The notes: generated by a model not told the origin, from the letters alone. A DNA stretch of 64,000 nucleotides from Siphonodentalium dalli (GCA_032622095.1 CP136069.1:42568194-42632193), one strand, 5' to 3'. Numbered from the stretch's first letter, positions 52,401 through 56,338 are shown. A program made the numbers and translations.

Positions 52401-52904
52401 ACCGCGGTGCCAATGGACACTTGTTTTGTCCAGCGGGGTACATCATACATGTAACCTAAATGTACTAGTAGTAAGAAACTCACTTTGGATCGCCCACATC
52501 GCGCTCGTGGAAATATTTTGAAGCTCTGCAATGATCTCTGACATGTCTTCGTTGCATTGCTGTGATACATTGTAAGTAGCTAAAAGATTTGAGACATCCT
52601 GTGGAAATATTTTGGAGGGTTTATCCGGTAAATTGGCTTTCGATTCAATCAAAATCAGATCCCAGAGTTTTGTGATGACGAGATTAAGATTGCTGGCAAG
52701 AGAAAAGATGTCATGAGATTCAGAATCTGTATATCGCCTGTTTGTCTCCAAAATGTGAGTGTATCTGTTTACGATTTCTCCGTATGTGGTTTTTGTCCAA
52801 GAATTCTCAGAGTTCTCAGTGAGTATCTCACCAGCTGACAATGAAAGCAGTGACACTTGAATAAATGAGAATAGAACAACCAAATGTGACACACGGAATC
52901 CCAT
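4294..52904 (-). CDS. NRF-6-like membrane acyltransferase, complete 15-exon gene
   Basis: Coding exons in transcript order: 52904-52484, 46869-46682, 42773-42677, 39528-39435, 38148-37958, 32901-32734, 31290-31197, 30460-30368, 27741-27570, 26482-26403, 25509-25405, 11567-11450, 8223-8034, 6460-6318, 4416-4294. All introns are GT-AG and phases are continuous; the sum is 2277 bp, 758 residues plus stop. Seen: signal peptide (1 to about 24), an extracellular cysteine-bearing NRF domain (about 40-260), then roughly ten hydrophobic segments with acyltransferase-3 hallmarks: HGVRFISMSWVILGH (363-377), VDSFFTLSG (411-419), WYLANDMQ in exon 10, PYLIGMATGY in exon 12, PLSKLTYMAYLLHP in exon 14. Known: C. 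elegans NRF-6 and NDG-4 act in epithelial uptake of drugs and yolk lipid; the donor and acceptor of the acyl group are not established. Inferred: an integral membrane protein with a luminal or extracellular N-terminus. Many paralogues exist in invertebrates, so no symbol is given. Confidence 0.93.
4522..4742. mobile_element. TTAA MITE type A, degenerate
   Basis: Contains the two-hairpin body of the family (GTGCCAGTG.ATTCTCTTATATATG, CCCATAGGGAGCCTCGCATA). The TTAA ends are mutated (CATTCAAGATGGG in place of CCTTTCATGATGGG). Confidence 0.65.
4743..5082. repeat. Intron 14 spacer with short palindromes
   Basis: No gene. Holds a perfect 22-bp palindrome at 4803-4824 centred on ATCGAT (arms AGTGAGATATC) and a hairpin at about 4986-5024 whose arms are GTGATGACAAAAAA and its complement. 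Confidence 0.6.
5083..5299. mobile_element. TA-flanked palindromic MITE (mariner-like)
   Basis: TA direct repeat, ends CAGTAATGCCCTAAATAATC and complement; almost the whole 217 bp is one inverted repeat with arms through CCATTCATTGAATAGCTC. CAGT ends and TA target are typical of Tc1/mariner-derived MITEs. The same family recurs at eight further sites in the window. Confidence 0.85.
5500..5995 (+). repeat. Tandem repeat, about 165-bp unit, three copies
   Basis: Successive degenerate units share AACAAAGATGA.TAACTCTAG, GATTGAACACTCCATTGAAT and GGTGGAGATAT. The same array type occurs at about 36830-37260. ORFs here are frames of the repeat, not genes. Confidence 0.75.
6075..6285. mobile_element. 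TTAA MITE type A, partial
   Basis: Family hairpins present (CCCATAGGGAGCCTCGCATA, GGCTCCCTAT); the right end (AAGCTCGAGTTGCAAGTGATG) stops about 30-40 bases from the exon 14 splice donor. Confidence 0.65.
6318..6460 (-). CDS. NRF-6-like exon 14
   Basis: Residues 671-718. Acceptor ATCATTACAG ends at 6461. Encodes YVNTFLSWEGFIPLSKLTYM and then AYLLHPVVIYIFFYTRR; the PLS.LTY.aYL.H motif is family-diagnostic. Donor GTGAGT begins at 6317, phase 0. Confidence 0.94.
6554..6696. mobile_element. TA-flanked palindromic MITE, internally deleted
   Basis: Same family as 5083-5299: starts TACAGTAATGC, ends GCATTACTGTA; the left arm lacks the AACCACAGCAGAATTATGGG portion. Confidence 0.8.
7200..7710. repeat. 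Inverted copy of the 3480-4013 repeat block
   Basis: Contains CAAGAGCACCCTGTCGGGGC, three units of GTTCGAATATGGGTTTCGT in reverse sense, and ends with GACGGACGGAC followed by TTTTTTCAAACGGGCGTATA. No coding content. Confidence 0.7.
8034..8223 (-). CDS. NRF-6-like exon 13 (two membrane spans)
   Basis: Residues 608-670 plus one base. Acceptor TATCCACAG ends at 8224. Encodes IVIIIGWCLAAAIALAVLYG and AWGMAVSWVVFACVTGNGG, two membrane spans with the family R..W...v.w...aC..G.GG motif. I use the donor GTTTGT at 8033 (phase 1), not the GTAATT 16 bases downstream, because it gives GNGG joined to YVNTFLSW as in relatives. Confidence 0.9.
8224..9240. other. Intron 12 spacer, no gene seen
   Basis: Two diverged units near 8445-8530 and 8620-8700 share ATTATGCATNTTG, AAGTCGAAAAA and AACTCCACTA; a related pair is at 33880-34140. 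Otherwise unremarkable AT-rich sequence. Confidence 0.5.
9241..9457. mobile_element. TA-flanked palindromic MITE, full length
   Basis: TACAGTAATGCCCTAATGAA to GAGCATTACTGTA; near-perfect 217-bp palindrome of the mariner-like MITE family. Confidence 0.85.
9458..10186. other. Intron 12 spacer, no gene supported
   Basis: Holds a 146-codon open frame at 9593-10033 with no recognisable domain, no splice context and low-complexity hydrophobic composition; I regard it as chance. Confidence 0.5.
10187..10523. mobile_element. TTAA-flanked MITE, type C
   Basis: TTAACCCTTTGGCGAGTA at the left and ACTCTCCAAAGGGTTAA at the right, TTAA at both borders. The interior carries a repeated ACGACATATATGTC motif (about 10207 and 10239). 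Confidence 0.75.
10524..11449. other. Intron 12, donor-side part; no gene seen
   Basis: AT-rich sequence between exon 12 and the type C MITE. Small open frames occur but none resembles a known family. Confidence 0.45.
11450..11567 (-). CDS. NRF-6-like exon 12 (PWCRMGPYLIG motif)
   Basis: Residues 568-607. Acceptor CCTCTTTGCAG ends at 11568. Encodes YQRPWCRMGPYLIGMATGYI, the conserved P(Y/W).R..PYL.G...GY motif, followed by a basic tail. Donor GTAAAT begins at 11449, phase 0. Located from the gap in phase and motifs between exons 11 and 13; both flanking phases fit. Confidence 0.93.
11654..11770. mobile_element. TA-flanked palindromic MITE, short form
   Basis: TACAGTAATGCCCTAAATAA to GACATTACAGTA; the central part of the palindrome is deleted, leaving 117 bp. 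Confidence 0.8.
12640..13250. repeat. Foldback element
   Basis: Long imperfect inverted repeat: left arm includes GATTTCCATGCAAATCTGC and GAGTGTGACTTGATGTGGTA, right arm at about 13010-13250 has their complements. About 200 bp of unpaired AT-rich sequence lies between the arms. Confidence 0.7.
13360..13738 (+). pseudogene. Non-LTR retrotransposon reverse transcriptase, C-terminal tail
   Basis: The frame from 13424 to the stop at 13738 ends with QYEHSFFVKTTVEWNYLEQS then VVDIGDIDGFLSALRG. The SFFxxTxxEWNxLxxxVV...F...L pattern is the extreme C-terminus of Jockey/CR1-like retrotransposon polymerases. Upstream, MPRMLFEVKLPPLEE at about 13340 is in another frame with stops, so this is a 5'-truncated, frameshifted relic in intron 11. 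Known of the family: 5' truncation during target-primed reverse transcription is usual. Confidence 0.72.
13875..14293. mobile_element. CTTAAG-palindrome element with GGGAG-type inverted ends
   Basis: Left end TATGGGAGATTAATCTAACA and right end TAAATGTGAATTTGGCCTCC..ATA are imperfect inverted repeats. The termini carry clustered CTTAAG motifs such as TTACGCTTAAGCGTAA. Same family as the 19.3-24.4 kb cluster. Confidence 0.65.
14436..14652. mobile_element. TA-flanked palindromic MITE, full length
   Basis: TACAGTAATGCCCAAAGTAA to GGGCATTACTGTA, central hairpin GGAAAGCTCTCGTCGAGAGC; near-complete palindrome. Confidence 0.85.
14653..16286. other. Intron 11 spacer; diverged duplication, no gene
   Basis: Segment 15350-15700 resembles 16990-17190 in the same orientation (CTTCTATCAATTA, then AAGAGAT.ATCCATCTTTA). 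Homopolymer C at 16079-16092. No coding signal. Confidence 0.5.
16287..16632. mobile_element. Two tandem TTAA MITE type A bodies
   Basis: Two successive hairpin bodies (16287-16437 and 16455-16632), each with GAGAATGCACTGGCTT-like and GAGAATGCATTGG segments and CAGGAAGCTCCAGT at the right end. TTAA termini are eroded. Confidence 0.65.
17278..17571. mobile_element. TTAA MITE type A
   Basis: Left end ATAACCATTTCTTGATGGGA (mutated), right end AATGAAAGGGTTAA at 17558-17571; family double-hairpin body between. Confidence 0.7.
17663..17844. mobile_element. TA-flanked palindromic MITE
   Basis: TACAGTAATGCCATAATTAA to GGGCATTAATGTA; the right arm end is mutated from CTGTA to ATGTA. Confidence 0.78.
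17935..18040. mobile_element. TA MITE, right arm only
   Basis: Only one arm (CCGATGAATGGCAACAAGCC to GGGCATTACTGTA) is present; a half element of the family. Confidence 0.75.
18041..18814. other. Intron 11 spacer, nothing recognised
   Basis: AT-rich, no repeat or coding signal that I can name. Confidence 0.4.
18815..19285. repeat. Foldback element
   Basis: Arms at 18815-18897 and 19199-19285 are inverted copies sharing TTTTGATAGGGAAC and TTGGGAACTTTTT. The centre includes GGGTGGTCCCAGCTCGA, which recurs at the very end of the window (63968). Confidence 0.65.
19799..20100. repeat. Tandem repeat, about 200-bp unit
   Basis: Two units beginning CACCATATGA and containing GACAGGGATGCTGATA and AAGTCAATAAGTACACCATA. 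Two further units are at 22417-22790. Confidence 0.65.
22208..23047. mobile_element. TIR element with CTTAAG termini and captured repeat
   Basis: Left end TATGGGAGGCCCTTTTCACA and right end TGTGAAAAGGGCCTCCCATA are exact complements over at least 20 bp, continuing through ATTTGCGCTTAAGCGCAAAT on the right. The interior (about 22330-22860) holds the CACCATATGAGGGAA tandem repeat. Best-preserved member of the family. Confidence 0.75.
25405..25509 (-). CDS. NRF-6-like exon 11
   Basis: Residues 533-567 plus two bases. Acceptor CATTTCAG ends at 25510. Encodes PKIGYAIFSLFLVGTLTAG, a membrane span, then an external loop ending MPADPLG. Donor GTAAGA begins at 25404, phase 2. The following intron, about 13.8 kb, contains the CTTAAG palindrome cluster. 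Confidence 0.91.
26136..26378. mobile_element. TIR element flanked by TTTAAA
   Basis: Ends AGGGGTACTGTACACTAAAT and its near complement, centre with inverted ACTCATTCATTTGTTGCATA. Right end lies about 23 bases from the exon 10 splice donor. A partial copy is at about 29298-29475. Confidence 0.75.
26403..26482 (-). CDS. NRF-6-like exon 10 (WYLANDMQ motif)
   Basis: A short 80-bp exon, residues 507-532 plus two bases, with no ORF-track signal of its own. Acceptor ATCTTTGCAG ends at 26483. Encodes CMAWTWYLANDMQFFVVSPL then IMIPVF; the tryptophan-rich WYLA.DMQ motif is a family hallmark. Donor GTGAGT begins at 26402, phase 2. Confidence 0.93.
27267..27529. mobile_element. TTAA MITE type A, opposite orientation
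   Basis: TTAACTCTTCAATGACTGGA at the left, CGTCATGAAAGGGTTAA at the right; double-hairpin body. Right end about 40 bases inside intron 9 from its donor. Confidence 0.78.
27570..27741 (-). CDS. NRF-6-like exon 9 (CxxxWWxNLLYINN motif)
   Basis: Residues 449-506. Acceptor TATTTTCCAG ends at 27742. Opens with LTLPLGLVMLFYIPLF (membrane span) and contains CEDSWWYNLLYINN, one of the most conserved motifs of this invertebrate family. Donor GTTTGT begins at 27569, phase 0. Confidence 0.94.
28133..28264. mobile_element. TA MITE with deleted right arm
   Basis: TACAGTAATGCCATAAATAA left arm complete; right arm reduced to GATTATTTAGGGCATTACTG and TA. Confidence 0.78.
28265..30367. other. Intron 8 remainder: foldback at 28780-28915, no gene
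   Basis: Hairpin at about 28780-28915 pairs AGTCCAGTAAATTA-type arms around AGGCTCGG; a relative is at 33490-33630. Partial TTTAAA TIR element at 29298-29475. Short perfect hairpins at about 29880-29905 (AAACATTGATATT) and 30227-30290 (GTGCTAAATTTAGCAC, twice). Confidence 0.55.
30368..30460 (-). CDS. NRF-6-like exon 8
   Basis: Residues 418-448 plus two bases. Acceptor TTTTTTGCAG ends at 30461. Starts with SGLLLVYLTFNELKR and ends with FYVHRYWR, the basic Y.hRywR.LP junction typical of acyltransferase-3 proteins. Donor GTACAT begins at 30367, phase 2. Confidence 0.92.
30975..31182. mobile_element. GAGGTCCCCAGAG foldback element, short
   Basis: Arms contain GAATGAGGTCCCCAGAG and GTGAATTTAGTGATGCTAGC with complements. 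Ends about 14 bases from the exon 7 donor. Longer copies at 31939-32352, 40517-40972 and 42990-43442. Confidence 0.7.
31197..31290 (-). CDS. NRF-6-like exon 7 (VDSFF motif)
   Basis: Residues 387-417 plus two bases. Acceptor CATTTCAG ends at 31291. Encodes QAIGNATYSVDSFFTLS, matching the family sVDtFFflSG motif that is completed by the first codon of exon 8. Donor GTATAG begins at 31196, phase 2. A foldback transposon ends near 31182, about 14 bases into the intron. Confidence 0.92.
31939..32352. mobile_element. GAGGTCCCCAGAG foldback element
   Basis: Two hairpin modules of GAATGAGGTCCCCAGAGGGT joined by a linker with GCATAATCGAGGTGTCCAAT; outer ends CATTTGCAGAATGAG and CTGCAAATG are inverted. 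Confidence 0.72.
32419..32669. mobile_element. TTAA MITE type A, full length
   Basis: TTAACCCTTTCATGATGGGA to CATATAAGGGTTAA with TTAA borders and two hairpins; 251 bp. About 65 bases from the exon 6 donor. Confidence 0.82.
32734..32901 (-). CDS. NRF-6-like exon 6 (catalytic His segment)
   Basis: Residues 331-386 plus one base. Acceptor TTTCTTTCAG ends at 32902. Encodes KSLLAFSFFTNGARIL and then LRCVHGVRFISMSWVILGH. The His ending WVILGH (residue 377) is the invariant, probably catalytic residue of acyltransferase-3 proteins. Donor GTAAGC begins at 32733, phase 1. Confidence 0.94.
32985..33112. repeat. Foldback with 20-bp tandem amplification
   Basis: Left arm GTGGTCATGGGATTTTGATC; the right arm end AACCCATAACCATGTTGAA is repeated four times (about 33030-33106). 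An unamplified relative with a near-perfect stem is at 61517-61636. Confidence 0.72.
33113..36412. other. Intron 5 interior, no gene seen
   Basis: Foldback at about 33490-33630 (arms with CACTAAATTC); two units at 33880-34140 related to 8445-8780; remainder is AT-rich sequence with no coding signal. Confidence 0.45.
36413..36672. mobile_element. TTAA MITE type A, full length
   Basis: TTAACCCTTTCATGACGGCA to CAGTCATGAAAGGGTTAA, TTAA at both borders. Confidence 0.82.
36830..37260 (+). repeat. Tandem repeat, about 165-bp unit (second array)
   Basis: Same unit as 5500-5995; three copies sharing AACAAAGATGAATAACTCTA-like starts and GGTGGTGGAGATA. Confidence 0.72.
37280..37590. mobile_element. 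TTAA MITE bodies, fragmentary
   Basis: One hairpin with GGCGACCTACTAGTATGGTC (type B-like loop) followed by GAAGCTCCATTCATGAAATG, and a second broken body at 37470-37580 with GGGAGCC and GCAAGCCAGTGAATTCTC. Confidence 0.6.
37700..37947. mobile_element. TTAA MITE type A, 10 nt from a splice donor
   Basis: TTAACCCTTCCTGAAAGTTT to CATCATGAAAGGGTTAA; TTAA borders; two hairpins. The right border is about 10 bases from the intron 5 GT. Confidence 0.8.
37958..38148 (-). CDS. NRF-6-like exon 5 (first membrane span)
   Basis: Residues 267-330 plus one base. Acceptor TTTTCCAG ends at 38149. Encodes MSVLGFIIVIGTLLDIYL, the first transmembrane span with the family GT.xD motif, followed by a polar cytoplasmic loop rich in Glu, Ser and Lys. 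Donor GTATGTG begins at 37957, phase 1. A TTAA-type transposon ends at 37947, only about 10 bases into the intron. Confidence 0.93.
38713..38922. mobile_element. TA-flanked palindromic MITE, full length
   Basis: TACAGTAATGCCCTAAATAA to GGGCATTACTGTA, near-perfect palindrome. Confidence 0.85.
39190..39250. repeat. Short tandem repeat, 20-bp unit, three copies
   Basis: CACTGGGAAACCACTCAAAT repeated three times, the last copy diverged. Confidence 0.8.
39435..39528 (-). CDS. NRF-6-like exon 4
   Basis: Residues 236-266 plus two bases. Acceptor TTTTTTAG ends at 39529. Encodes LEQVGMQNQFFPYTTCQPLS and then ELSDRAIAA, linking the last NRF cysteine to the first membrane segment of the acyltransferase half. 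Donor GTAAGT begins at 39434, phase 2. This exon had no long ORF of its own and is supported by phase continuity on both sides. Confidence 0.88.
40517..40972. mobile_element. GAGGTCCCCAGAG foldback element, full form
   Basis: Outer inverted ends TGAGTTTAGTGTGCCTGTCA and complement, two hairpin modules and a linker containing CCAAATTGGCAGACGCC. Confidence 0.75.
41605..41925. mobile_element. TTAA MITE type B
   Basis: TTAACCCTTTACCAAACAGA to TTTTGTTGGGTAAAGGGTTAA region with TTAA borders; the second hairpin is shortened relative to 2342-2738. Confidence 0.82.
42138..42183. repeat. Perfect 44-bp palindrome
   Basis: Arms AATCACAGCACAGCTATTAG and exact complement with almost no loop (centre TATTA). 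Confidence 0.85.
42262..42322 (-). repeat. Duplicate of exon 3 donor region
   Basis: The 61 bp TTAAATCCAGCGGTAAACAA..GACGTCCAGACTTGA recur at 42650-42710, where they comprise the intron 3 donor and the last 34 bases of exon 3. The copy keeps the GTAAGT donor but has no acceptor, so it is not a full exon. Confidence 0.85.
42323..42653. mobile_element. TTAA MITE type B, reversed and truncated
   Basis: Starts within TGTGATAGTTATAGTTATGC (complement of the internal CATAACTGTAACTATCACA) and ends TGTTGGGTAAAGGGTTAA. It sits between direct copies of the exon 3 donor region. Confidence 0.75.
42677..42773 (-). CDS. NRF-6-like exon 3 (CVPNSC motif)
   Basis: Residues 204-235 plus one base. Acceptor ATCTTTCAG ends at 42774. 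Encodes GLTVGVCVPNSCSSLDV, the conserved C-P-S-x-C signature at the end of the NRF domain. Donor GTAAGT begins at 42676, phase 1. The last 34 bases of this exon and its donor are duplicated about 390 bp downstream in the intron (see the repeat entry at 42262). Confidence 0.92.
42990..43442. mobile_element. GAGGTCCCCAGAG foldback element, full form with TSD
   Basis: Ends CAAGCCTGAGTTTATTGTGC and complement; flanked by CTTGTGAT and CTTGTCAT, a probable 8-bp target duplication with one change. Two hairpin modules inside. Confidence 0.78.
44242..45740. mobile_element. TIR element Q, copy 2, interrupted by a hAT-like element
   Basis: Left end AAAGACACGGGCAGTGTTC, body as in copy 1 (CATAATCAGCGTGTAAACAG, ATTCTATTGGTTAATCACAC), right end ACCGCCAACGACGCCAGTAT. 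Interrupted by 44649-45606. Confidence 0.75.
44649..45606. mobile_element. Non-autonomous hAT-like element with 8-bp TSD
   Basis: Terminal inverted repeat CAGTGTTCGCGCTG / CAGCGCGAACACTG; target duplication CTGTTTAT at 44641-44648 and 45607-45614. Both ends carry subterminal TTTGGCTAA motifs, likely transposase-binding repeats. The equivalent site in copy Q1 (around 4066) is empty and reads CTGTTTAT once. Contains a poly-C run at about 45306-45317. No transposase ORF; a 78-codon GTG-start frame inside has no recognisable domain. Confidence 0.88.
46493..46567. repeat. GC-rich inverted repeat
   Basis: CTGGCCGCAAAAGCG and its complement CGCTTTTGCGGCCAG about 45 bases apart, with a further GGCCTTAAGCGGCCAG between. 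Confidence 0.7.
46682..46869 (-). CDS. NRF-6-like exon 2 (NRF domain core)
   Basis: Residues 141-203. Acceptor TTTCAG ends at 46870; the split codon A|TG makes Met141, then LDSEFKVESGILLGKSHFVG and SYDECVN, followed by GQYCSTVFYNV. The paired cysteines and the GS.DEC and G.YC motifs are diagnostic of the NRF domain. Donor GTAAGT at 46681-46676, phase 0. Confidence 0.93.
47740..48420. repeat. Degenerate dispersed repeat ending CTCAGGTGAGCC
   Basis: Three diverged units with TTATGTC.CTGGC.ATGCCC, GTGACC and AACAAATCTGAAT, then a GACGGACGGACGAGGAGTGA tail. This kind of repeat is common in bivalve introns as far as I know. Confidence 0.55.
49080..49190. repeat. Short direct duplication
   Basis: TCTGTCACGC.TGTCTGGTTC occurs twice about 50 bases apart with partially shared flanks. 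Confidence 0.6.
49435..50374 (-). pseudogene. MULE transposase tail fused in frame to non-LTR retrotransposon tail
   Basis: The open frame runs from about 50394 (no ATG; its first codon is TTG, or the coding part begins after a CCCAG acceptor-like site near 50375). Residues about 9-89 carry WSVFGRSIRTNNDVEGWHNK, the C-terminal part of MULE transposases widespread in molluscs. From about residue 91 onward it reads as a reverse-transcriptase tail: SSWQTK, WKVHPNPLSNWAVWKLLHGN and a CHLCSEVYSNEIDHAMFVC zinc motif (C-x2-C-x9-H-x4-C). No internal stop over 319 codons. The N-terminal catalytic portions of both proteins are absent here. Stop at 49437-49435. Could be a chance join, a domesticated exon or a consensus error. 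Confidence 0.7.
51171..52050. other. Intron 1 spacer with poly-G tract
   Basis: Long G run at about 51260-51296 broken by a few T. No gene seen; a plus-strand open frame at 51924-52211 overlaps the adjacent MITE and is not convincing. Confidence 0.5.
52051..52438. mobile_element. TA-flanked TIR element with GC-rich repeats
   Basis: Ends CCCTGCTGGACAAAACAAGT and complement, flanked by TA. Interior is an array of roughly 20-25 bp units such as GTACTTGCCRTTCGGCC and GCGGTGTA, GC-rich against its AT-rich surroundings. Ends about 45 bases from the exon 1 donor. Confidence 0.8.
52484..52904 (-). CDS. NRF-6-like exon 1 (signal peptide, start of NRF domain)
   Basis: Encodes residues 1-140 plus one base. 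An in-frame ATG lies six bases upstream (52910), but the ATG at 52904 has A at -3 and G at +4 and directly heads MGFRVSHLVVLFSFIQVSLL, a clean signal peptide with probable cleavage near Ala24. The mature part holds a helical acidic stretch, Cys117 in VSQQCNEDM and the MWAIQ motif that precedes the LDS segment in this family. Donor GTGAGT at 52483-52478, phase 1. The reading frame stays open upstream to 53096 but is not family-like there and is probably 5' UTR. Confidence 0.92.
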
Positions 52905-53237
52905 AATCATAAACGTTGTTGGTGTGTTTAAACGTGTGCTATGAGCAACAGAAATAAAAACTATGAGACTATTTCGCAAACACCACTTTGTCTCGTGACA
53001 TCTTGTGCTTAAGGTATCGAAAAAAGTAAACAAAAACAAAGAATCGTTTTCGTCGCTTGCGGTGATGAAAATAATAATGCTCAGACTAAACACCATGCAG
53101 TCTTGTTGCGTTAATAATTTATGTTAACTTTTTTTCTAGCATTGATTGACAGCCGTATTTTACCAACAGACATGTTATGTGGTCAGAAAACTCTGGTTAA
53201 AACTAACTTATTCTGAAACAAGTGGGTTATTGCGCGG

Positions 53238-53450
53238 TTAAAGGTACTCAATCCGATCAGACGCTCCTAAATTACTATTTCTCTGGCTTCGGGGGTGAAA
53301 AATATTTGATTCGAGTCGAGGAACCCACCCATCAAAGCTCAGAGAGATTAGATATCGATGTTTGAAGTTTGCTGTTTCTGTTGTTTGTGGACTAGATGTG
53401 GACGAAGATGCGGATGAAGATGGATAACTCTAAACTCTAGTTGTTATTAT
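53238..53450. repeat. AAAGGTACTCAATCCG repeat, 3'-truncated copy
   Basis: Shares AAAGGTACTCAATCCGAT, GAACCCACCCATCAAAGCTC and AAGATGGATAACT with copies at 62333-62585 and 63241-63641; only the last keeps both ends. Confidence 0.7.
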
Positions 53451-53833
53451 TACCACTTGATTTTACTACTAAACATAAAAAACAGATTCCAAACCATTCT
53501 GGAAATATGTGAACAAACTCAAAAAGGACTCCCATGGTATCCTCCTATCACAAAGAAAGATAATGCAGTTGCCGAGTCAGATTTAGACAAAGCCGAAGCA
53601 TTAAATGAGCAATTTTGCAGTGTCTATATACCCATGATACACAGTACAACAGTGTTCCATTGTCCAAACCAGATTTCCCCCTGATGGACTCGGAGAAGAT
53701 AGAGGTAAAATTGAATGGTGTGCAGAAACGTCTTCTAGGACTAAACTGTAACAAGACTAAGGGTCCGGATGAACTACACCTCAACTTGAAGTATTAAATG
53801 AATTAAGCTGCCAAGTATCACCAACATATGTAT
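53450..53833 (+). pseudogene. Non-LTR reverse transcriptase relic, 5' part
   Basis: Frames from 53457 and 53615 read, with a frameshift, KAEALNEQFCSV then LLGLNCNKTKGPDELHLNLK, matching the kAe.LN.yF.SVF and L...K..GPDe.p...L motifs that open the reverse transcriptase of Jockey/RTE-like elements. It continues in a shifted frame to about 53830, where a TIR element interrupts it. The rest resumes at 60298. Not functional. Confidence 0.72.
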
Positions 53834-54736
53834 TAGTCGGATTCCTTATGTCATTTTGCATTTTTGGTTTGTTAAAAGCGATCTGAAAACGGATTATGTA
53901 TGCCTAGTAGGTGTGTTTTCAGGATTCACTTGTTTCCATTCTTGAATTTTGGCGGGTCGGCCTAAATCGGGGTCAACATAATTTAGAGAGCGTTTCGTAT
54001 TTACAGAAAACGATAGATGGTGCCATCTGGCGTATGGTGATCGGTGCGATTTGAAACTTCTCCAAACTACTAGATATGACTGTTACATGTATTTTTGAAA
54101 AATTTGATGTGATCGGTTAATTCGTTTTGGCTACAGTTGTCATCAAAATTTAACACTGAGCCCTATGGGGATTCTAGTACTTTGGATAAATGGCGCCATT
54201 TTGCGTATTATGATATGCGCGTACTGATATTTCTAAAAAATACCAAGTATGAAACACAGACGTAGTTTTTAAAAGAATGGATGTGATCAGATTATTCTTG
54301 CTGGGTACAGTTGCGATCAAAATTTAACACTTAACCCTATGGAGAATTTCGTGTTATGCTCATACGTTAATTGTAATATCACTTATTGTCAATCGTGCGC
54401 ACCTATATATGTAGACTAACACTCGTGTTTTACCCACTGTAACTATCCGTGATTTAATAGATGCAATACATGATATAGTTATGCATCAAGATACAGTAAT
54501 TGGCAAAAGTAAGTGTCGAATGGTTTTGTAATTTCGATAATATGCAGCCTGTTGAATCAAACGAAAATATTCACAACAAGACTGTTCACGATGTGATTAC
54601 ATATTATATTATTGTTTTATTTGATACTTGTCTGTCTTGTTGTCCACTAACTAGTTTTTAAAACCACATCGTTGATCATAACGGGATGTAGTGTCACAAA
54701 TACACAGGTATATAGATGGTAGTTGTTCGTTGTCAT

Positions 54737-56338
54737 TAACTCAGGTGACGTTTACACATAGCCGGTGAAGCCGTTACCCGGCGAACCCGTTAGCCGGCGA
54801 AGGTTGGGCAGAGTGTTTACACATCGCCGGCGAAGATACGCATATATTCATGTGTCTCCTTTACTTGTTAATAGTTTTCGTTTTAGTTCTCACTGAACTG
54901 CAATATGATATTGCTGTACATCTATAAACATCTAGCCGCTTCCTGTTAGATATATGGTTGGGCAGTATAGTGAAATGAAACTTTTTAGAAATGGAAATGC
55001 CGAAATTATTAATATCCAACTCAAACTTTCAGGTATTGATATTGGTAATTTTATAGATATTTAAAAAACATTGTTAATGGTTTGTTTTGGTTCACAAACT
55101 TCACATACGGCCTGTGAAGTGAGTGTCGCACCAAAAGCATGGCCATTGTCAGTTTTGAGATCTTTTCGTCGCATACATCTACAAATTGGTGTATAATCAT
55201 TGGGATTGGATTTTATATTATATATATAAGTTTCAACATCGCGAATCAAATGTGACACATTTTCCGTTTGCACATTATACAATAAAATATGCTTTTCATT
55301 TTACTCGGGCGTTCACCATGTCCATGTATATAGGGGCGTGGCGATGGGGGTGTCTCATCCCAACTTTAATTAAAATATTCAAAAGCTGGAAATTTCATAC
55401 CTGACACGGCAATAGTTGGACATTTGACATCAGCAATTTGATGAAATTGTTCTCGTAGTTTTATTTTCAACAATTTGTTATTGGTGATTTCTTTCAGTTA
55501 GGCAACATTTGCTTATTTTTTTACCAAATTGTTGGACTGAAATGATCATCAGTTGGAAATGATCCAACCTTATTAGAGGTGCGTCAAGTTTGGAAAATGT
55601 CCAACAATTGGAAATCTTAAGGCTGGATGCTAAGATTTAGCAATTTTCAGGGTTCAGATTAAACAAATTTCTCACACCTGGCAATAACCACGGTCGGTCG
55701 ATAAATTCCAAAGATGAACAGTCCCACACATCCAAATCAGGCCCTCTAGACCCGTCCCTGTGTAAATATGTCCACGGCGCACTCAGATTTAGATTATTGA
55801 ACTAATTGTCCATTAAGTTTGAATCCACAGAAACGTGCCATCCCATTTCTTCCATATATATATATGGACATACATGTACATGAATTAATTCCCTCGAATG
55901 CGCAACAAATGTACCATGCACATGCAGAGTACGTGTACCATCATCGGTTAGTATTTATAATAATAGCTTATAACCAAGGTGCGTGACCACCGACCTGACA
56001 GCTGATTAGAGACAATCAAACTGGCACACTGACCAATATATACACAGGTGAAAAGCGGGCTGGTCTATCAATAATATTGTTCGAGTTAATTGTTGAAAGG
56101 AAATCACCCATGACGGCATGACCCCAGATAAATATCTAACTTAACCGCAGAGCGAATTAGAATCCATGCGACAATCAGGTGCTTGTACTAAATCATTTTA
56201 TCCAAAAGTTGAAAACCGTATAGCTGAGTATCCGGATAGCCGTAATTCTTATCCGGCGAAGTATAAACACTCTATTGTTATCGCTGCCGGCTAAAGCGAA
56301 TGCGATCTTCGCCGGGTAATGTATAAACACCCCCTCAA
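54737..56338. mobile_element. Nested 1.6-kb TIR element with 10-bp TSD
   Basis: About 90-bp inverted ends built of GTTTAYACATNNCCGGNGAAG and AGAGTGTTTAYAC modules; direct repeat TCGTTGTCAT at 54727-54736 and 56339-56348. A 9-10 bp duplication fits MULE-type insertion but no transposase is present. Confidence 0.72.

Noticed and set aside
55061-55282. Cysteine-rich minus-strand frame (CRCMRRKD, CEVCEPKQ)
   Set aside because: Short, isolated, inside the nested 1.6-kb element, and the cysteine spacing does not fit a zinc finger I can name.
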